From: DATEOR01 sp035296905
Lineage (GTDB): Bacteria > Actinomycetota > Thermoleophilia > Gaiellales > Gaiellaceae
DNA: 64,000 nt
Direction: 5' to 3'
Assembly (NCBI GenBank): GCA_035296905.1
Contig: DATHAA010000007.1
Span: 1-64,000 of the forward strand
Shown here: positions 25,448-33,460 of the stretch, piece after piece
How the letters are laid out: the number at the start of each line of letters is the position of its first letter
How positions within the stretch are numbered: position 1 is the first letter of the stretch
Position numbers and translations under genes: made by a program
The notes under the pieces: model-generated
The model's database searches: none
What the model saw: the letters and a program-made list of their open reading frames with translations, nothing else
Told to the model about the DNA's origin: nothing

Positions 25448-26925
25448 CAGTCGGCCGCTCCGGCCATGTCCTCGCTGGACTCGGGCAGGTAGTCGACCGG
25501 GAACTCGAGGTGCTTCTCGAGCATGCGCTCGATCTTCGCGAGCGCGCGCTCCTCGGTCACGCCCGGGATCCAGTTCGTGCCGGCGAGCGGCACCTTCGCC
25601 ATCGCCGCGGCCTCGACGGTCAGCGCGCAGAGATCCTCGGGCTCGAGAGAGTGGACGTCGGTCTTCCCGCACGCTCGCGCGAGCATCTGCACCTCAAGGG
25701 TCAGTGTGTGGAGGAAGTTGTAGACGCGCTCGGCGGCCTCGTCGACGACGAGCCGCTTGCGGAGCTCCGGGTCCTGCGTCGTGATCCCGACCGGACAGCG
25801 CCCCGTATGGCAGTGATAGCACTCGCCGGCCGGGACGCCGATCGTCCCTTCGTAGTCGGTGATGCCCGGTATCTCCTTGTTGCAGTTCAGTGCGACGAGC
25901 GCGGCGTGGCCGAGGGCCACCGCCTTCGCCCCCAGCGAGAGAGCCTTCGCGACGTCGCCGCCGTTTCGGATCCCGCCGGCGACCACGAGGTCGATCTCGT
26001 CCGCGAGGCCGACGTCCTCGAGCGCGCGGCGCGCCTCCGGGATCGCCGCCATCAGCGGGATACCGGTCTCCTCGGACGCGATGTGCGGGCCCGCGCCCGT
26101 ACCGCCCTCGGCGCCGTCGAGGTAGATGATGTCCGGCCCGCACTTGGCCGCCATGCGCACGTCGTCGTAGACGCGCGCGGCGCCGAGCTTGAGCTGGATG
26201 GGGATCTGGTAGTCGGTCGCCTCCCGGACCTCCTGGATCTTCAGAGAGAGGTCGTCGGGGCCGAGCCAGTCCGGGTGACGCGCCGGCGACCGCTGGTCGA
26301 TCCCCGCCGGCAGCGAGCGCATCTCCGCCACTTGCTCGGTGACCTTCTGGCCCATGAGGTGCCCGCCGAGGCCCACCTTGCAGCCCTGGCCGATGAAGAA
26401 CTCACAGGCGTCCGCGAGCATCAGGTGGTGCGGGTTGAACCCATACCGGCTCTGGATGCACTGGTAGTACCACTTCGTCGACAGGTCGCGCTCCGGGGGG
26501 ATCATCCCGCCCTCTCCCGAGCACGTGGCCGTGCCGGCCATGGACGCGCCCTTGGCGAGCGCCATCTTCGCCTCGAGCGAGAGGGCACCGAAGCTCATTC
26601 CCGTGATGTAGACGGGGATGTCGAGCTCGATCGGGTTCTTCGCGAACCGCGCGCCAAGGACGGTCTTCGTCTGGCACTTCTCGCGGTAGCCCTCGATCAC
26701 GAACCGGGTCAGCGTGCCCGGCATGAACATGAGCTCGTCCCAGTGCGGGATCTTCTTGAACATCGAGAAGCCGCGCATGCGGTAGCGCCCGAGCTCGGCT
26801 TTCATGTGGATGTCGTTCAGGACCTCGGGGGTGAAGATGGGGCTGCGCCCGAGGACGGTGCGGCGCTCGGGCTGGCCCTCGCCGATGTTTCCGCCGACCG
26901 AGTCGTAGCGGTCGCTCGTCGTCAT
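25447..26925 (-). CDS. FMN-binding glutamate-synthase-like subunit (GlxD/MgsC type)
   Basis: The 492-residue protein is the FMN/Fe-S part of glutamate synthase: a TIM-barrel with DLSLKIQEVREAT, the glutamate-synthase signature DGAEGGTGAGPHIASEETGIP, and a 3Fe-4S Cys set in CYHCHTGRCPVG. A stand-alone form of this domain is typical for GlxD and for N-methylglutamate synthase MgsC. The ATG overlaps the glxC-like stop (ATGA). In a cluster with a class II amidotransferase and a GXGXG protein it forms the synthase that makes glutamate or N-methylglutamate. Which product is not decided by sequence alone. Confidence 0.85.
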   Translation of the reverse strand: MTTSDRYDSVGGNIGEGQPERRTVLGRSPIFTPEVLNDIHMKAELGRYRMRGFSMFKKIPHWDELMFMPGTLTRFVIEGYREKCQTKTVLGARFAKNPIELDIPVYITGMSFGALSLEAKMALAKGASMAGTATCSGEGGMIPPERDLSTKWYYQCIQSRYGFNPHHLMLADACEFFIGQGCKVGLGGHLMGQKVTEQVAEMRSLPAGIDQRSPARHPDWLGPDDLSLKIQEVREATDYQIPIQLKLGAARVYDDVRMAAKCGPDIIYLDGAEGGTGAGPHIASEETGIPLMAAIPEARRALEDVGLADEIDLVVAGGIRNGGDVAKALSLGAKAVALGHAALVALNCNKEIPGITDYEGTIGVPAGECYHCHTGRCPVGITTQDPELRKRLVVDEAAERVYNFLHTLTLEVQMLARACGKTDVHSLEPEDLCALTVEAAAMAKVPLAGTNWIPGVTEERALAKIERMLEKHLEFPVDYLPESSEDMAGAAD

Positions 26926-27710
26926 AGCACCAGCTTCCTTTCTGCCGGCTCGAGGTTGTCGTAGTTGTAGAGCACCTTGCCGCACACGAACTTCTGGAGC
27001 TCGGGCGGGTCGCCGAGCCCGTAGATGGAGAACTTGCGATTTACGAACTCGGTGTCCGCGTCGGTCCACTCGCCGGGCACGCAGTCGATCCCGAGCGACT
27101 TGACCTTGCCGCCCACGTAGATCGTCCCGTCGTACATCGAGTCGCCGAGGCCGGGGCCCACGTTGCCGCAGAGGATCTGGCGACCGCGCTGCATCATGAA
27201 GCCGGTCATCGAGCCGGCGTCGCCCATGACGATGATCGTGCCGCCCTTTTGGTCGATGCCCGAGCGAGCGCCCACCTGGCCCTTGACGACGAGGTCGCCC
27301 CCGCGCATCGCAGCTCCGGTGAGCGAGCCCGCGTTCCCCTCGACGACGACGACCCCGGACATCATGTTCTCGCAGGCCGACCAGCCGACGCGGCCGTTGA
27401 TCTGGATCTCCGGCCCGTCGATGAGGCCGCAGCCGAAGTAGCCGAGTGATCCGTCGAAGGTGATCGTGCAGCGGGTCAGGATGCCGACGCCGATCGAGTG
27501 CTTGGCGCCGGGGTTCAGAACCGTGACGTCCTTGATCCCTTCTTCGTAGAGCAGCCGGCGCAGCTCGAGGTTGATGAGGCGCGTCGAGAGGTCGCGCGCG
27601 TCGAAGGTCGCCTTGCCGTCCTCGACCTTTGCCGTTCGCGGAGCCTCGGCGTCGGGCTCGGCGAGCCCGCGCGCGTCGTAGGTGATCCGCTGCTCGCCTA
27701 CCGCTGCCAT
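26922..27710 (-). CDS. GXGXG-motif subunit (GlxC/MgsB type)
   Basis: A 262-residue protein folding as a right-handed beta-helix, recognised by repeated Gly-x-x-x-G turns (DGPEIQINGRVGWSACE, GGTIIVMGDAGSMTGFMMQRG, NVGPGLGDSMYDG). In glutamate synthase this domain ties the amidotransferase to the FMN domain. The start is ATG 27710, overlapping the amidotransferase gene by 13 bases. The first 30 residues are a low-complexity lead, with no signal. Confidence 0.85.
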   Translation of the reverse strand: MAAVGEQRITYDARGLAEPDAEAPRTAKVEDGKATFDARDLSTRLINLELRRLLYEEGIKDVTVLNPGAKHSIGVGILTRCTITFDGSLGYFGCGLIDGPEIQINGRVGWSACENMMSGVVVVEGNAGSLTGAAMRGGDLVVKGQVGARSGIDQKGGTIIVMGDAGSMTGFMMQRGRQILCGNVGPGLGDSMYDGTIYVGGKVKSLGIDCVPGEWTDADTEFVNRKFSIYGLGDPPELQKFVCGKVLYNYDNLEPAERKLVL

Positions 27711-28630
27711 ACGAGCACCTCGCCTTCGTAGGGATCGTGCGTATCGATCTCGCGGTCGAGGACGGCGCGGATCGCGATCTCCTCGGAGGCGAGCGCGACG
27801 ACGTCGTCCGACTCGTAGAGAACGAGCGGCTTGGCGGCCATCTCGTCCTTCGCGACGCCGAGCGCGTCGTCGGTGACGGCGATGTAGGTGAAGACGCCGT
27901 CGAGCTCCTCGAGCGAGTCTCGCATCGCGGATTCGAGATCGGCGCCCTCGGCCATCTTCTCGGCGAGGTAGACGGCGATGATCTCCGAGTCGCACTCGGA
28001 CTGAAAGCGGTGGCCGGAGCGCTCGAGCCGGCGCTTCCACTGGAAGTAGTTCGTCAGCTGGCCGTTGTGGACGACGGCGACGTCCTTGAACGGATAAGCC
28101 CAGTAGGGGTGCGCGCCCGAGATGTCCACGTCGGACTCGGTCGCCATGCGCACGTGGCCGATCGCGTGCGTGCCGCCGAAGTCGTCGAGCTCGTACTGCG
28201 CGCAAACCGTGTCCGCATCGCCGAGGTCCTTGATGATCTCGAGCGAGCGGCCGATCGAGAGCACCTCCGCGTCGGGGATGTCCTCGATCCGGTCGGTCAG
28301 GTCCTTCAGGTCGCCGTCGTAGGAAAACGTCACGCGGTGGGCGTAGTCCGTCTCCTGCTCGTGCTCGCGAATGTCCGCGCCCGCGGCCTTCAGCCTCTGG
28401 AGGACGCGGCCCTGGTGGCGCTCGAGGCGCTCGTCGAACTCGAAGTCACGCGGGGTGTTCGAGTCCGCCAGGGTGTAGCGCATGATGGCGAGACCGTCGT
28501 TGGGCGGGCCGTAGAGCGCGTAGCCGGTCGAGTCGGGGCCGCGATGCTTCATGGACTGGAGCATTCGGGTCATGTCGCGCCCGATCTCGTGGGTCCCGTC
28601 GCGGTAGATGATGCCTGCGATTCCGCACAT
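27698..28630 (-). CDS. Class II glutamine amidotransferase-like subunit (GlxB/MgsA type)
   Basis: A 310-residue N-terminal-nucleophile protein beginning MCGIAGII, with Cys2 as the expected catalytic residue after Met removal; HNGQLTNYFQWK and GHVRMATESDVD form the glutamine-binding part. It lies between the GS-like gene and the GXGXG gene. It would hydrolyse an amide (glutamine or gamma-glutamylmethylamide) and channel ammonia or methylamine to the synthase subunits. The operon order GS-like, amidotransferase, GXGXG, FMN is that of methylamine gmaS-mgsABC clusters. Confidence 0.87.
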   Translation of the reverse strand: MCGIAGIIYRDGTHEIGRDMTRMLQSMKHRGPDSTGYALYGPPNDGLAIMRYTLADSNTPRDFEFDERLERHQGRVLQRLKAAGADIREHEQETDYAHRVTFSYDGDLKDLTDRIEDIPDAEVLSIGRSLEIIKDLGDADTVCAQYELDDFGGTHAIGHVRMATESDVDISGAHPYWAYPFKDVAVVHNGQLTNYFQWKRRLERSGHRFQSECDSEIIAVYLAEKMAEGADLESAMRDSLEELDGVFTYIAVTDDALGVAKDEMAAKPLVLYESDDVVALASEEIAIRAVLDREIDTHDPYEGEVLVWQR

Positions 28631-28647
28631 GTCTCAGAGCCTTCTGA

Positions 28648-30060
28648 CTAGGGCAGGACGTCGAGGTATTCGCTCACGTCCCAGTCGCTCACCTGGGCGC
28701 AGTGACGCTCCCATTCGTCCCGCTTGTAGTGCATGAACACACGGTACATGTCGCCTGGAAGCGCGCTCTTGACTACCTCGTCCTCTTCGAGAGCGTCGAG
28801 CGCGGCGCCGAACGTCATCGGCAGGCGCTTGACCTCCTTGCCCGCCTCCATCGCCTCGTAGATGTTTCGCTCCTCCGGATCGCCCGGATCGAGCTTGCGC
28901 TCGATGCCGTCGCGCATCGAGGCCAGGAGTACGGACAGGGAGAGGTAGGGATTCACCGCGGAGTCGACGGTTCGGTACTCGAAGCGACCAGGGGCGGAGA
29001 CGCGAAGCGCGGTCGTGCGGTTCTGGTAGCCCCAGTCGGCGAAGACGGGGGCCCAGAAGCCCGTGTCCCAGAGGCGGCGGTAGGAGTTCACCGTCGAGCA
29101 CGTCAGCGCGGTCAGCGCGGGCTGGTGCGCCATGATCCCGCCGATTGCCCAGAGGCCGTGCTGCCCGGGCTTCTGCTGGTCGTCGCCCTCCGGCATGAAG
29201 ACGTTCTCGTCGCCTCGCCAGATGGAGATGTTGTGGTGGCAGCCGTTCGCGGACACGCCCATGAACGGCTTGGGCATGAAGCACGGGAAAGCGCCGAGCT
29301 CCCGGCCGACCTGCCTACAGATCTGGCGGAACGTGGAGAGGTTGTCCGCCGCCCGCTCAGCCCGGTCGAAGCCGAAGTTGAGCTCGATCTGGCCGGGCGC
29401 GTCCTCGTGGTCGCCCTGGATCATGTCGAGCCCGAGCTTCTGGCCGTATTCGACGACGCGGTTGATGATCGGCTGAAGCTCGGAGAACTGGTCGATGTGG
29501 TAGCAGTAGGGCTTCGTGACGCCCTCGACCGACGGCGTGCCGTCGTCGTTGAGTTTCAGCCACATCATCTCGGGCTCGGTGCCGGCGCGGAGGTGCAGCC
29601 CGGTCGCCTCCTCGAAGTCGGCCTGTTGGCGGATGAGGTTGCCGCGGCAGTCGGAGGTCAAAAACGCGCCCGGATCCTCGCGCTCCTCGCGATTGCGGAA
29701 GCACTGGCACCAAACGCGGGCGAGCTTCTTGCCGTCGCCGGCCGTCCACGGGAGGACGGCAAAGGTCTCGGGCTCGGGGATGCCGACGAGCTCCGCGGCC
29801 TCCGGTCCGTAGCCGATGTAGTCCCCGTGGCGGTCGGTGAAGAGGTTCGCGGTCGCTCCGTAGACGAGCTGGAAGCCTTTGTTCGCGATCGTCTCCCAGT
29901 GGGGAGCGGGCACGCCTTTCCCCATGATCCGTCCGGTGACCGAAGGAAATTGGTAGTAAACGTACGAGATGTCCTCGGCGTCGATCCGCTTGCGGACTTC
30001 CTTGATGCGCTCTGCACGCCCGTCGGCGTCGACGAAGCGTTCGAGGTCCGTTGTCGCCAC
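28648..30060 (-). CDS. Glutamine synthetase-like enzyme (GlnT/GmaS type)
   Basis: A 470-residue ligase of the GS-III/GlnT-like type. The metal and substrate residues appear in TEPEMMWLKL (residue ~166), GDHEDAPGQIELNF (~225), NGCHHNISIW (~275) and the RFEYRTVDSAVNPYLS Arg/Glu region (~365). GTG 30060 follows AGGAGG by six bases. Next to GlxBCD-like genes it may be a gamma-glutamylmethylamide synthetase (methylamine plus glutamate) rather than a housekeeping GS; the two cannot be told apart with certainty here. No regulator is seen in the operon. Confidence 0.85.
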   Translation of the reverse strand: MATTDLERFVDADGRAERIKEVRKRIDAEDISYVYYQFPSVTGRIMGKGVPAPHWETIANKGFQLVYGATANLFTDRHGDYIGYGPEAAELVGIPEPETFAVLPWTAGDGKKLARVWCQCFRNREEREDPGAFLTSDCRGNLIRQQADFEEATGLHLRAGTEPEMMWLKLNDDGTPSVEGVTKPYCYHIDQFSELQPIINRVVEYGQKLGLDMIQGDHEDAPGQIELNFGFDRAERAADNLSTFRQICRQVGRELGAFPCFMPKPFMGVSANGCHHNISIWRGDENVFMPEGDDQQKPGQHGLWAIGGIMAHQPALTALTCSTVNSYRRLWDTGFWAPVFADWGYQNRTTALRVSAPGRFEYRTVDSAVNPYLSLSVLLASMRDGIERKLDPGDPEERNIYEAMEAGKEVKRLPMTFGAALDALEEDEVVKSALPGDMYRVFMHYKRDEWERHCAQVSDWDVSEYLDVLP

Positions 30061-30140
30061 GAACTTCCTCCTGGTCAGGGGCCGGTGCGCGGATACTAAA
30101 GCGCGCAACTGCCTCCGGTCACCCTGGTGGCGACGGCTGT

Positions 30141-30473
30141 CTAGCTGAGGTCGACTTCGCGGTTGAGGACGTGCTCGTAGATCTCGCGGTAGAGGCCGAT
30201 CGCCTGGCCGACGTCGCCCGGGTCGAAGTCTCCGCCGCGGTCGACGATCATCCGAATCTCGTGCGCCGCGCGATACGAGCCCAGCACCTCGGGATCGATG
30301 CCCTCGTCGTCCACCGGATCGGCAGTGTCGACGGGATACCCCGCCTCCACCAGCATCCGCCGGACGAGGTCGTCGAGGTCGCCGAGCGCCTCGACGGGGG
30401 AGTCGACGACGAGCGGCTCGAGCTGCGCCCATTCCGACTCCCACTCGTGCCGGTCAAGACCAGGTTCGACCAT
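30141..30473 (-). CDS. Uncharacterised small acidic protein ahead of the GS-like gene
   Basis: A 110-residue protein of unknown function starting MVEPGLDRHEWESEWAQLEPL, with AGGAGG seven bases before the ATG. It is acidic, mostly helical in appearance (EALGDLDDLVRRMLVEAGY, AIGLYREIYEHVLNREVD), with no membrane segment or signal. It is 80 bases upstream of the GS-like gene on the same strand and is divergent from purD with 65 bases between. It could be the first gene of the amine operon. Confidence 0.7.
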   Translation of the reverse strand: MVEPGLDRHEWESEWAQLEPLVVDSPVEALGDLDDLVRRMLVEAGYPVDTADPVDDEGIDPEVLGSYRAAHEIRMIVDRGGDFDPGDVGQAIGLYREIYEHVLNREVDLS

Positions 30474-30538
30474 ACGAGTCCTCCTACCGCTCCACCCCGC
30501 TATTTGAAACACCCGCCGCCCACCTTAAACTCGCCCAC

Positions 30539-31759
30539 GTGAAGGTCCTGATCTTGGGGTCCGGCGGCCGCGAGCACGCGCTCGCCTGGAAGATCGCGCA
30601 GAGCGAGCGGCTGACAGAGCTGCATGCGGCGCCGGGGAATCCCGGGATCGCAGCGCTCGGCCGCTGCCACCCGATCCGCATGGACGACGTCGAGGGACTC
30701 CTCGGCCTCTGCCGCCAACACGAGATCCACCTCGTCGTCGTCGGGCCCGAGGCGCCGCTCGTGGCGGGGATCGCCGACGAACTCAGGCGCGCCGGCGTGG
30801 CCGTGTTCGGGCCCAGCAAGGCGGCCGCGCGCATCGAGGGGTCGAAGGCCTTCGCGAAGGAGGTGCTGGAGTCCGCCGCGGTCCCCACCGCCGCCGTTCT
30901 GGAAGAGGTCCACGCGCCCTGCGTCGTCAAGGCCGACGGCCTCGCGGCGGGCAAGGGCGTCTTCGTCTGCCACACGCAGGAGGAGGCGGACACGGCGCTC
31001 GTGCGCGCCCGCGCGCTCGGCGGCGACATCCTCGTCGAGGAGCTGCTCGAGGGCGAGGAGGTCTCGCTCTTCGCACTCTCGGACGGCCAGAAGGTCCTTC
31101 CGCTCGCGCCGGCTCAGGACTTCAAGCGGCTCGAGGACGGAGACGAGGGCCCGAACACGGGCGGCATGGGAAGCTACTCGCCGGTGCCGATGCTCGGCGA
31201 GGACGACGTCGAGGAGCTCGCAGGCCTCGTCCATCGGCCCGTGATCGCCGAGCTCGCCCGGCGCGGCACGCCTTTCACCGGCCTCCTCTACGCCGGCCTG
31301 ATGCTGACCGACGCGGGCCCACGCGTCCTCGAGTTCAACTGCCGCTTCGGCGACCCCGAAACCCAGGCGCTCCTACCCCGCCTCGGCGGCGACCTCCTCG
31401 AAGTGCTTGCCGCGGCCGCGCACGGCGAGCTCGCCGGCGTCGAGCTCGACGCGGGATCGCTTGCAGCCGTGACCGTCGTGCTGGCGGCGCGTGGCTACCC
31501 GGACGATCCGGAGAGCGGCATCCCGATCGGAGGCGTCGAGGTGGCCAGCGCGACCGGCGCGCTCGTCTTCCATGCGGGCACGGCGCTCCGCCACGGCCAG
31601 CTCGTCTCGGCCGGGGGTCGCGTGCTCGACGTGGTCGGCACGGGGGGCTCCGTCTCGGACGCGCGGGAGCAGGCCTACGCCGCCGTCGAGCAGATCGACT
31701 TCCCCGGCGCGCAGTTCCGCACCGACATCGCAGCGAAGGCGGTCCATGTCCCAGGGTGA
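30539..31759 (+). CDS. purD: Phosphoribosylamine-glycine ligase (GAR synthetase)
   Basis: The 406-residue ATP-grasp enzyme starts at GTG with KVLILGSGGREHALAWK, the typical N-terminus, and contains the ATP-grasp (VVKADGLAAGKGV near residue 130) and NTGGMGSYSPVP (residue ~205). The family usually has ~420 residues, so it is full length. It catalyses step 2 of purine synthesis. It overlaps purE by 14 bases. Confidence 0.94.
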   Translation: MKVLILGSGGREHALAWKIAQSERLTELHAAPGNPGIAALGRCHPIRMDDVEGLLGLCRQHEIHLVVVGPEAPLVAGIADELRRAGVAVFGPSKAAARIEGSKAFAKEVLESAAVPTAAVLEEVHAPCVVKADGLAAGKGVFVCHTQEEADTALVRARALGGDILVEELLEGEEVSLFALSDGQKVLPLAPAQDFKRLEDGDEGPNTGGMGSYSPVPMLGEDDVEELAGLVHRPVIAELARRGTPFTGLLYAGLMLTDAGPRVLEFNCRFGDPETQALLPRLGGDLLEVLAAAAHGELAGVELDAGSLAAVTVVLAARGYPDDPESGIPIGGVEVASATGALVFHAGTALRHGQLVSAGGRVLDVVGTGGSVSDAREQAYAAVEQIDFPGAQFRTDIAAKAVHVPG

Positions 31760-32258
31760 ACCCCATCTGCACGAGGTGCCCTTCGCAGCCCTGGAGGAGT
31801 TCGAGGACGCGGGCCCGCTCGTTGGCATCCTCATCGGCTCAGAGTCCGACCGGGAAGGCATCGAGCCCGCGGTCGAGGAGCTGAACGAGCGCGGGATCTC
31901 CAACGAGCTGCGCGTGCTCTCGGCCCACCGCGACCCGCGTGGCGTGGCCGAGTACGCCTCGAACGCCGCCCTTCGCGGAGTCCGGGTGATCATCGCCGGA
32001 GCCGGAATGTCCGCCGCACTCCCGGGCGCGGTCGCCGCCTACACCGAACTGCCCGTGATCGGGGTCCCGATGACGTCCTCGAAGACCGCCGCAGGCGGGC
32101 TCGACGCCATCCTCTCGATCGTGCAGATGCCTCCCGGCGTGCCGGTTGCGTGCGTCTCCCTGAACGGCGCGCGGAACGCCGCGATCCTCGCCGCGAAGAT
32201 CCTCGCGCAGGGCGGCGGCTACCCCATCGGCCCCGGCGGCCCGGCGACCGCGGTCTAG
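31746..32258 (+). CDS. purE: N5-carboxyaminoimidazole ribonucleotide mutase
   Basis: 170 residues. After an unusual ~25-residue N-terminal extension (QGEPHLHEVPFAALEEF) comes the PurE core GILIGSESDREG, AHRDP, VIIAGAGMSAALPGAVAA and PVIGVPM. The active-site His is in LSAHRDP (the typical motif is SAHRTP). The extension is atypical for class I PurE; an internal start is less likely because the frame overlaps purD. No purK is in the window. It ends 11 bases before a GC-rich terminator. Confidence 0.9.
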   Translation: MSQGEPHLHEVPFAALEEFEDAGPLVGILIGSESDREGIEPAVEELNERGISNELRVLSAHRDPRGVAEYASNAALRGVRVIIAGAGMSAALPGAVAAYTELPVIGVPMTSSKTAAGGLDAILSIVQMPPGVPVACVSLNGARNAAILAAKILAQGGGYPIGPGGPATAV

Positions 32259-32268
32259 AACTAGGACA

Positions 32269-32284
32269 GGGCCCTCGCGGGCCC
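32269..32284 (+). terminator. GGGCCC stem after purE
   Basis: GGGCCC, TCGC loop, GGGCCC: a perfect 6-bp stem with a 4-base loop just past the purE stop and before the convergent acidic-protein gene. No T run follows, so it is a GC-rich, Rho-independent-like hairpin of moderate credibility. It could serve both directions. Confidence 0.55.
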
Positions 32285-32312
32285 CGTCGGGTCGAATCGT
32301 GCCGCTGGGCGG

Positions 32313-32885
32313 CTAGTCGTCGTCTCCGTGGCCGGAGTTGCCGCCGTCGTCCGAGCCACGCCCGGAGTCGTCGTCGCCTCCGCCGGGGCCGGAGTTGTCG
32401 TCGTCGGCGTCATCGTCGTCGTTGCTCGAGCCGGGGCCGGAGTTGGCCGAAGGGCCGGAGTTGTCGTCGTCTCGGTCCTCGACCTCGCCCTGGTCGTCGC
32501 CGCCGGCTCCTCCGCCCGCACCCGTGCAGCGCGGGTCGTTGGCGTGCTCGGCCTCGTCGCAGGGGCCACTGATGTCCTCGCCCTGGTCGTCGTCGTGATC
32601 GGCGACGGCGACGTCGTCGTCGGCGTGGTCGCGGCCGCGGCCGCGATCGTCGTTTTGATCGTCGCCCTGCTCGTCGGCGTCGTTGTCCTCGGGAACCCGG
32701 GCGCCGGCGCACGCGGGATCGTTCGCGTGCTCGGCCTCGTCGCAGGGGCCCTTGACGTCGACCACAGTCGAGGCCGGATCCGAGCTGGAGCCGCCGTTCG
32801 TGCCGGCTGCGACCGCAACACCGACGCCGACGGCGAGCACCGTGGCGAGAATGAGCAGAAGCTTGTTGAAGGAATTCACTGACAT
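32313..32885 (-). CDS. Secreted, Asp-rich low-complexity protein with a duplicated Cys motif
   Basis: This 190-residue protein has a signal-like N-terminus (MSVNSFNKLLLILATVLAVGVGVAVAAG) and then an acidic Asp/Gly/Asn-rich body. Twice it contains GPCDEAEHANDP followed by x-C-x-GA (residues ~48 and ~106), the two cysteines suggesting disulfide or metal binding. The mature protein is very acidic and could bind Ca2+ or other cations. A GTG (codon 3, 32879) with AGGAGG at better spacing may be the true start. Unknown function. It is divergent from nothing and lies next to a similar secreted gene. Confidence 0.7.
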   Translation of the reverse strand: MSVNSFNKLLLILATVLAVGVGVAVAAGTNGGSSSDPASTVVDVKGPCDEAEHANDPACAGARVPEDNDADEQGDDQNDDRGRGRDHADDDVAVADHDDDQGEDISGPCDEAEHANDPRCTGAGGGAGGDDQGEVEDRDDDNSGPSANSGPGSSNDDDDADDDNSGPGGGDDDSGRGSDDGGNSGHGDDD

Positions 32886-32946
32886 GACCTCCTAGAAAAT
32901 TGCTGACTCCATGACCGTAGAGAGGCCCGGTTCAAGCGCGGGCGAG

Positions 32947-32990
32947 CTTCCAGTGAAGGTTCAGTCGGCGCTGGTAAAGACTTGGTTGAG
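32947..32990 (-). promoter_or_regulatory. Candidate OmpR-family operator upstream of the acidic-protein gene
   Basis: On the minus strand, heptamers CTCAACC, CTTTACC, CTGAACC and CTGGAAG occur 11, 15 and 11 bases apart, a helical-turn phase typical of tandem OmpR/PhoB half-sites. A near copy lies before the neighbouring secreted gene. The adjacent two-component genes (33456-35572) supply an obvious binder. Inferred from pattern only. Confidence 0.4.
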
Positions 32991-33004
32991 CGCCCGGGGC
33001 GGGG

Positions 33005-33409
33005 TCAATCGTCCCCGCCGCCCGAACCGGAGTCGTCCGACCCGGACCCGCTCGATCCGGAGCCCGAGGAGCCGGATCCCGAGTTCGAGCCCGAGCTGTC
33101 ATCCGAGCCCGAGCTCCCCGAACCGGAATTGTCGTCGGAGCCCGAATGGTCGTCGGTGGTCGTGCCGCTGCCGGTCGACGTGGCGCCGCCCTTTCCGTCA
33201 TCGCTCGAACCCGACCGGTGTTTCTTGTCGTCGGACTTCGAGTCGTCGTCGAGCGCCCTCGGGTTCGCCTTCCCCTGTGGGGTCTTGACGGGCACCGCAG
33301 CCGGCGTCGCGGCGATCGTGCTCGCCGAGCTTAGATAGACCGCGAGCGCGAGCGCCACCGGCAGCGCGAGGCCGGCGATTGCAACTAGAAGCGTGGTCAG
33401 GCGAGGCAT
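33005..33409 (-). CDS. Secreted Ser/Gly/Asp-repeat protein
   Basis: 134 residues: a signal-like N-terminus (MPRLTTLLVAIAGLALPVALALAVYLS), then a charged linker (DDDSKSDDKKHRSG) and a Ser/Gly/Asp-rich tail made of GSGSSGSDD-like repeats. No domain is recognised. Strong acidity and repeats suggest an extracellular or wall-associated, possibly cation-binding polymer. It lies just 3' of the histidine kinase gene, with its start close to the operator at 33432-33460. Confidence 0.65.
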   Translation of the reverse strand: MPRLTTLLVAIAGLALPVALALAVYLSSASTIAATPAAVPVKTPQGKANPRALDDDSKSDDKKHRSGSSDDGKGGATSTGSGTTTDDHSGSDDNSGSGSSGSDDSSGSNSGSGSSGSGSSGSGSDDSGSGGGDD

Positions 33410-33431
33410 TGCCTGAACGTAGCAGCGGTGG

Positions 33432-33460
33432 CCTTCAGAATCGGTAAAGACACGGTCAAC
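33432..33460 (-). promoter_or_regulatory. Candidate OmpR-family operator upstream of the Ser/Gly/Asp protein gene
   Basis: Minus strand shows GTTGACC-GTGT-CTTTACC-GATT-CTGAAGG: three heptamers at 11-base spacing, overlapping the histidine kinase stop codon. CTTTACC is identical to the element before the 32313-32885 gene. This is consistent with a response-regulator binding site controlling the secreted protein. Confidence 0.4.

Noticed and set aside
32328..32882. Valine-rich plus-strand frame opposite the acidic secreted protein
   Set aside because: The antisense of GAC/GAT codons yields Val/Ile runs; the minus-strand frame has a signal peptide, ribosome site and the duplicated Cys motif.
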